A stretch of 64,000 bases of DNA from Verrucomicrobiia bacterium DG1235 (GTDB lineage Bacteria; Verrucomicrobiota; Verrucomicrobiia; Opitutales; Opitutaceae), in NCBI GenBank assembly GCA_000155695.1, contig DS990592.1, positions 4,353,820-4,417,819 of the forward strand. Direction: 5' to 3'. Both the position numbers and the translations under genes were made by a program. The notes under the pieces were generated by a model that worked only from the letters and a program-made list of their open reading frames with translations, was not told the DNA's origin and ran no database searches. Of the stretch, positions 62,584 through 64,000 are shown piece by piece. The stretch's first letter is position 1. Each line of letters starts with the position of its first letter.

Positions 62584-62618
62584 CCCCGTAAGGGATTCTG
62601 GATGCTCCGTGACGGATT
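62584..62618 (-). promoter_or_regulatory. Direct-repeat operator (site e)
   Basis: AATCCGTCACGGAG and AATCCCTTACGGGG, 21 bp apart, in the spacer between receptor D and the divergent plus-strand gene. Its leader to receptor D is longer than at the other sites. Confidence 0.6.
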
Positions 62619-62825
62619 AATCTTGTTCAGTAAAAGCAGCGGTATCCTAGGGTAGTTGTCTGTTTTTTGGATTGGTACTTTTTCAAGTTGGGCAAATTTC
62701 AATGAATCCGATTGTTCGTCTCCGTGACGAACCGCTCGATCGCTCAGTGGGGTAGGTTAGATTACATTTTCGTAATGTTGGGATTTGGGAGGAAACGCGA
62801 TCGGCACGCGTGGGTCATTGCGGCG

Positions 62826-63590
62826 ATGCGGAATATTTTCTTTTCTCTGTTTTTTGGTTTACTGGGCTCGGCGTCTACGGCTTTTGCCGAGGATAGTTTC
62901 GAGGGACGGATCGACTACGAGATAGATAGCGGCGGTCAGGTTTGGAGGTATGCGGTTTGGCTGAAGGGGGACCTGTGGAGATCGGAGCTGAGGAGCGGTC
63001 AGCAGGTTTTCGAATTGCGTATTGGGAATTCTGAGACGGGGGAAGCGTTTCTTGTGAATGAGGCGGGCGAGAGTTTTCGCTCGATTGGTGCAGGGAGCTT
63101 TGGGCCGGGACCGGCGGGGTCGCCGCCGGGAGATGCTAGGGGGAAGAAGAAAAAGGGAGGGAAGCCCGTGGACCTTGAGAAGGTGGTTGTGGTAAATAAG
63201 CGGTATTTGGATTTGCTTGGTCGAAGCGCTCAGCTGGAGGAACTGAAGGGGCCGGGAAAGAGGTTGCAGCTTTGGTGGGTGGATGATCTCGGAGCGATTT
63301 CGGGCATGGCTATTCCGCGATTGAAGGCGTTGGAGGAGAAGAAGGGCTTGATGCCTTTGTACTTTGAGGAGCGGGAGGCGGTTCCGCTATTGATCGCGCT
63401 GCCAAATGCGAAGGGAAAAAAAGCATTTTCGATGAAGGCGGTTGGGATCGAAGCTATGGAGATCGAAGATGCGTTCGTGACATTGCCCGATGGATACAAG
63501 CCAGAGATGGGTGGGCGGCCGATGGGCGGCGGTGGAGGTGGCGGAAGGCCGAGAGGCGGCCGTCCCACGGGGCCGCCTCCGGGAATGTGA
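62826..63590 (+). CDS. Secreted DUF4412-like protein with Gly/Arg/Pro-rich tail
   Basis: A 254-aa exported protein. The start at 62826 (MRNIFFSLFFGLLGSASTAF signal) is preferred over in-frame ATGs at 62712 and 62775. The opening of the mature part, SFEGRIDYEIDSGG...AVWLKGDLWRSEL, resembles DUF4412 or LolA-like domains, which bind lipidic or hydrophobic ligands. The tail (about 228-254) is a Gly/Arg/Pro-rich low-complexity stretch (MGGGGGGGRPRGGRPTGPPP). It is divergent from receptor D. Its 3' end overlaps the presumed antisense gene at 63387-64000. Confidence 0.68.
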   Translation: MRNIFFSLFFGLLGSASTAFAEDSFEGRIDYEIDSGGQVWRYAVWLKGDLWRSELRSGQQVFELRIGNSETGEAFLVNEAGESFRSIGAGSFGPGPAGSPPGDARGKKKKGGKPVDLEKVVVVNKRYLDLLGRSAQLEELKGPGKRLQLWWVDDLGAISGMAIPRLKALEEKKGLMPLYFEEREAVPLLIALPNAKGKKAFSMKAVGIEAMEIEDAFVTLPDGYKPEMGGRPMGGGGGGGRPRGGRPTGPPPGM

Positions 63591-64000
63591 ACGAAATGCT
63601 TGCAGGCTAGACCGTTTTTTGGGGAACCAGTCGCCTGAGAGTGTGATGGAAATGGGGTGGATGTCGCGGTTGGGTCCGCCTTCGGGGCGACGGCCGCTTT
63701 CGCCGTGTTGGTGAGCTCCACCTCCTTGCCCGCCTTGTTGGCGACCGCCACCGCGACGGCCTGATGAGGCTGGGATGGAGATCGCTTCCCAATTGGGGTT
63801 CCACGACTGGGTGATTTCGAAGCGTTGCTGGAGCGAGATAGGCCGACTGCGCATAGTGGCGTCGGTTTCGACGGTTTGCTCGGCGGGGGCTCGCGTGAGC
63901 GAGGGGTCGAGGATTTCGTTGGCGAGGTTTCTGGACCAGCTGTACGAGAACACGGTTCCGGTAACGGATCGCAAATGAAATAACTCTTTTTCGTAGCCAT
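63387..64000 (-). CDS. C-terminal part of an unidentified protein, cut by window edge
   Basis: A minus-strand frame open to the window end. The first residues seen are GYEKELFHLRSVTGTVFSYS, then ...NLANEILDPSLTRAPAEQT, a Gly/Arg/Gln/His-rich insertion (RRGGGRQQGGQGGGAHQHGE) and HPISITLSGDW. This frame looks protein-like to about 63600, then overlaps the 3' end of the plus-strand gene by 204 bp with a shadow-like tail; a frameshift or an earlier end is possible. A second minus-strand frame over the same stretch is low-complexity and less convincing. Function unknown. Confidence 0.4.
   Translation of the reverse strand, partial: GYEKELFHLRSVTGTVFSYSWSRNLANEILDPSLTRAPAEQTVETDATMRSRPISLQQRFEITQSWNPNWEAISIPASSGRRGGGRQQGGQGGGAHQHGESGRRPEGGPNRDIHPISITLSGDWFPKKRSSLQAFRSHSRRRPRGTAASRPSATSTAAHRPPTHLWLVSIGQCHERIFDLHSFDPNRLHRKCFFSLRIWQRDQ

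Noticed and set aside
63230-64000. Alternative 256-aa minus-strand frame starting at the window edge
   Set aside because: Ser/Pro/Ala-rich low complexity throughout; the other frame (63387-64000) has a more protein-like composition.

Overview
The window looks like chromosomal DNA of a marine Verrucomicrobiota bacterium, probably class Opitutae near Pelagicoccus or Coraliomargarita. This is an inference from gene content: duplicated FtsX-type permeases, FG-GAP/UnbV proteins, Tat-like Gfo/Idh/MocA oxidoreductases, a secreted GH30, a SARP-type regulator, and few recognisable Shine-Dalgarno sequences. I saw no rRNA, tRNA, CRISPR array, phage gene or transposase.

Region 1 (1-3.4 kb) is the 3' part of a very large FG-GAP/UnbV protein. 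Region 2 (3.5-28.7 kb) is a minus-strand export cluster: an NtrC-type regulator and NtrY-like kinase, four ~800-aa double-FtsX permeases (two in tandem), one ATPase, one HlyD/MacA adaptor, one TolC-like channel, and a secreted double jelly-roll protein. A SARP-TPR regulator, two small secreted proteins and a Gfo/Idh oxidoreductase sit inside it. Four promoters in this cluster share one layout: a sigma-54-like element (GG-N10-G, -12 C absent) with a TCCC-N6-GGGA palindrome 118-120 bp upstream. They therefore look like one regulon controlled by the cluster's own regulator.

Region 3 (29-36 kb) holds carbohydrate genes (GH30, sugar epimerase, Gfo/Idh oxidoreductase, MFS transporter) and a TPR-like protein. 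Region 4 (36-48 kb) is sensory: a tandemly duplicated pair of porin plus mini periplasmic binding protein, a chemoreceptor, a DmeF-like metal exporter, a GAF hybrid kinase, a MarC protein, and a PAS kinase with a response regulator carrying a degenerate HD-GYP domain.

Region 5 (48-62.6 kb) is a minus-strand array of probable iron- or heme-uptake cassettes. Each has an operator, a TonB-dependent receptor and a PepSY transmembrane protein; one cassette instead carries three unrecognised small genes. The operator is a pair of 14-bp direct repeats (about AATCCCKCTCGGRG) at a fixed 21-bp pitch. It occurs six times, once without a downstream gene, next to a 5'-truncated PepSY gene. No AraC-type regulator that might read it is present. 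Region 6 (62.7-64 kb) has a DUF4412-like secreted protein and an unidentified gene cut by the window edge.

Intergenic DNA, mainly in region 2, carries tandem 7-bp repeats of several related sequences and interspersed CCACAGA-type repeats. All assignments come from reading translated sequence and motifs; no database search was run.
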